Positions 62,033-64,000 of a DNA stretch of 64,000 nucleotides are shown piece after piece. Positions within the stretch are counted from its first letter, which is position 1; every line of letters starts with the position of its first letter. The position numbers and the translations under genes are program-made. This DNA is from Oscillospiraceae bacterium (GTDB taxonomy: Bacteria; Bacillota; Clostridia; Oscillospirales; Oscillospiraceae), in the NCBI GenBank assembly GCA_009783555.1, contig WRDH01000004.1, forward strand, positions 1-64,000, in the 5' to 3' direction. The notes beneath the pieces were generated by a model that saw nothing but the letters and a program-made list of their open reading frames with translations, was not told the origin of the DNA and searched no databases.

Positions 62033-62866
62033 TCATTTGCTTTGCAGATTTCTTAATAACATAAATGAATGAACAATATTCATAGCAATAATCGCGACGA
62101 TTATCATGTTTACACCAAAAGGATGACCATCCGCCAATGTCACTATACAAAAGTAAATTGATGTATAATATGCAAAAACCGCTTTACCCGGTGCCGGTTT
62201 TCCGTATAAAAAGCCCGATGTAAAGTAGAAGCAAAGAGCAGTGGCTACAAGCGCAGTGCTTTGATAAACATAACTGAGCAATATAGGGTTTGACGCGTTT
62301 TCCTTATATAAAAGGACTAACCAAAAACATATGAACACTGTCGGTGCAATACTTAACGCATATAACGAATTACGCCGCGAATCCTGATACATAAAAATCG
62401 CAAACAGGGTCACGGATACAGATGCTATTGCCGAGAATGCCATAAACAGCATATCGCTTATTGAAAATAACTCATTTAAGTTTAGACCAAAGAAATAGAG
62501 AAATGTACCAATCAACCATATGACACCAATAAACGCAAAAACTACAGGGTAGGCAAACGGATCTGTCCCGAATGCGTTTTCAAACCCCGATAACGCTTTA
62601 TGCCTTGCCGCTACTCTTATAGAAAAAATGAGTACCCCGGCAACAAGCACACATGATAGCACAATTAACCAAAACGTTGTTGCCGCATTTCTGTCAGGAA
62701 GTCCGGTTACCGCATCGAAAACATTTAACCGTTCCGACAGTCTCAGATAATACCCGCCTATGCCTGCTAAAATTGTAAAAAAAGGCAAAAGGAATGAGGA
62801 TATTCTCATAAATATCAATATCCAATCGTCATACTGCTTAATACCAGCATATTCTACTACATACAC
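62033..62866 (-). CDS. Polytopic membrane protein of unknown function
   Basis: A 277-residue protein with about eight hydrophobic helices; loops are short, with RVAARHKALSGFENAFGTDPFAYP being the longest. It begins at GTG 62866, which has no clear ribosome site, so the start is uncertain. No transport or enzyme motif was recognised. It sits between the DUF4364 gene and tRNA-Leu on the same strand. Confidence 0.7.
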   Translation of the reverse strand: MYVVEYAGIKQYDDWILIFMRISSFLLPFFTILAGIGGYYLRLSERLNVFDAVTGLPDRNAATTFWLIVLSCVLVAGVLIFSIRVAARHKALSGFENAFGTDPFAYPVVFAFIGVIWLIGTFLYFFGLNLNELFSISDMLFMAFSAIASVSVTLFAIFMYQDSRRNSLYALSIAPTVFICFWLVLLYKENASNPILLSYVYQSTALVATALCFYFTSGFLYGKPAPGKAVFAYYTSIYFCIVTLADGHPFGVNMIIVAIIAMNIVHSFMLLRNLQSK

Positions 62867-62897
62867 GTTTGCTCGTCAAGACTTATCGACACCCCGC

Positions 62898-63419
62898 TTA
62901 TTTTATCAGCATTTCTATGATTGACAGATATATCTGCTCCGCATCCTCACGGAATCCTTTTTCAATTGCATTTGCTTGTTGCGCATTTGCTGCAAAGAGT
63001 TCCATTGATATTATCTCACCGACACCATCCGACAAAGACATAGCAACACTGAATCCTCCGTCTTCGTGCGCCTTGCGGTTTGTTTTTATCATCGCATCGC
63101 GGTTTTGGCTTGAACACACAACGGCGGTCGCTGCTTCTGCTTTTACTCTAACGGAATACGGCAGGTCTTTTTCAAGAATTTCGCCATTGCGTTTGCCTTT
63201 TGATGTCAATGAGTATTTATCATCTTCCATACGCAGATGCTTTGTTTCAATGAGATTTGCCAGACAATCCGTAACATCAAAATAGCTAATCCCTTCATCA
63301 CACAACGTCAAGCCTGTAAGCACATCCAAGGTTACAGGTTCAGATAAACGCCGCATAATAAAAAGGATTAAAACCTTTACTTCAACACGCTCATGAATAA
63401 ACCCAAAATTCGCTATCAT
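62898..63419 (-). CDS. DUF4364 family protein
   Basis: A 173-residue protein: HERVEVKVLILFIMRRLSEPVTLDVLTGLTLCDEGISYFDVTDCLANLIETKHL is a winged-helix-like N-terminal domain, followed by YSLTSKGKRNGEILEKDLPYSVR as in DUF4364 proteins. Probably a DNA-binding regulator; targets are unknown. ATG 63419 is chosen by homology to the family start. Confidence 0.85.
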   Translation of the reverse strand: MIANFGFIHERVEVKVLILFIMRRLSEPVTLDVLTGLTLCDEGISYFDVTDCLANLIETKHLRMEDDKYSLTSKGKRNGEILEKDLPYSVRVKAEAATAVVCSSQNRDAMIKTNRKAHEDGGFSVAMSLSDGVGEIISMELFAANAQQANAIEKGFREDAEQIYLSIIEMLIK

Positions 63420-63551
63420 TGCAATATTTACCCCGCAGAAGTTGTATGTCTTAGCCGTAATTATAGCACAAAATAGTTGCATAGTATATTATGTTTTGGT
63501 ATAATCCGTATTTGTATCATTAACTATTTCAAAAATGGAGCATTCTGAGGG

Positions 63552-64000
63552 ATGAATTTATTCAGTAAACTTATGCAGCCTGTCATGAAGCCATCACAAA
63601 TAAAACAGGGATTTATATTCCTGACAGTGATTATAGTATGCACTCTGTTATTTGTATCCGGCACATGGGGCGGCTTAGTCATGGGTGGAAGCAACCACGA
63701 GTTTCCCGGGACATCGGAAACACCCGGCTCTGATATCGGGACTGACGAAAATTCGAACTCAAATGAAACTCCGGGCAATAGTAATAACAGTAACAATGCG
63801 GGAAATAACCCGGAAGAGATTCCTGAAGCCACACCAAATCCTGCGCTTAACGCCGTCAATCCGCTCTCAGGTTTACCGATTGAAGAGGAAAAAATACGAA
63901 ACAGACCTATAGCCATAGTTCTCAGTAATGAGCCGGCTGCTTTACCAATGAATGGCGTTTCTCAAGCTGATATCTTATATGAGTATCTCGTCGAGGGCGG
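63552..64000 (+). CDS. DUF3048 family protein (YerB-like), 5' part
   Basis: The first 149 residues are in the window. An N-terminal helix (about 20-43, GFIFLTVIIVCTLLFVSGTWGG) is followed by a Ser/Asn/Gly/Pro-rich linker (about 47-96) and then NPLSGLPIEEEKIRNRPIAIVLSNEPAALPMNGVSQADILYEYLVEGG, the start of DUF3048. The protein should be membrane-anchored with the domain outside. The 3' end lies beyond the window. Function unknown. Confidence 0.88.
   Translation, partial: MNLFSKLMQPVMKPSQIKQGFIFLTVIIVCTLLFVSGTWGGLVMGGSNHEFPGTSETPGSDIGTDENSNSNETPGNSNNSNNAGNNPEEIPEATPNPALNAVNPLSGLPIEEEKIRNRPIAIVLSNEPAALPMNGVSQADILYEYLVEG

Overview
The window reads as a chromosomal stretch of an uncultured or poorly studied Clostridia-class Firmicute. 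The evidence is the strong AGGAGG-type ribosome binding sites, the ylxM-ffh-rpsP-khpA-rimM-trmD cluster, the yceD-rpmF pair, an efp/CD1247-type pair, YqeG, DUF512, DUF4364 and DUF3048 proteins, and moderate-to-low GC. Two genes that are normally intact carry single-base lesions: a TAA inside a U32 protease-like gene and a 1-nt loss in plsY. A few base errors in a draft assembly are therefore possible.

Layout. 1-3225: a BlaI-type repressor and a very large BlaR1-type M56 protein that continues into a propeller-like region and a solute-binding-protein-like domain; it runs off the left edge. 3.5-7.7 kb: an ORF6N protein, an antitoxin beside a toxin remnant with an internal deletion, a YdcF-like protein, a small membrane protein, an asparaginase and hairpin repeats. 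7.7-17.2 kb: metabolism and transport (PEP carboxykinase, U32 protein, APC permease, DUF5058 with a second membrane protein and an M20 hydrolase, BioY, BirA). 17.2-23.9 kb: accessory genes (an insertion-sequence-like relic, sce7726 protein, HigBA, a lone SagB-like oxidoreductase, a double Nudix protein). 23.9-39.2 kb: housekeeping genes (two M42 peptidases, murD, gpsA, plsY, der, DUF512, rpmF, yceD, nth, glyA, yqeG, pepP, efp, tRNA-Ala).

39.2-52.6 kb: an accessory region that begins right after tRNA-Ala. It holds a DUF234-type ATPase, two overlapping DUF262 genes (one with an HNH/DUF1524 nuclease motif), a polyol/sugar catabolic operon headed by a 32-codon relic of a sugar isomerase, a bacteriohemerythrin, a DsbA-family protein with an in-frame UGA at the first cysteine of its CxxC motif (probable selenoprotein), a CDF metal exporter and a sugar:cation symporter. 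52.6-64 kb: a DUF4349 lipoprotein and two conserved blocks, trmD-rimM-khpA-rpsP-ffh-ylxM and ispA-xseB-xseA-nusB-asp23, then a PIG-L deacetylase, tRNA-Leu, a membrane protein, a DUF4364 protein and the start of a DUF3048 lipoprotein-like gene.

The strongest leads are the UGA-containing DsbA protein, the M56/solute-binding fusion with its BlaI-type operators, and the paired DUF262 genes downstream of tRNA-Ala.
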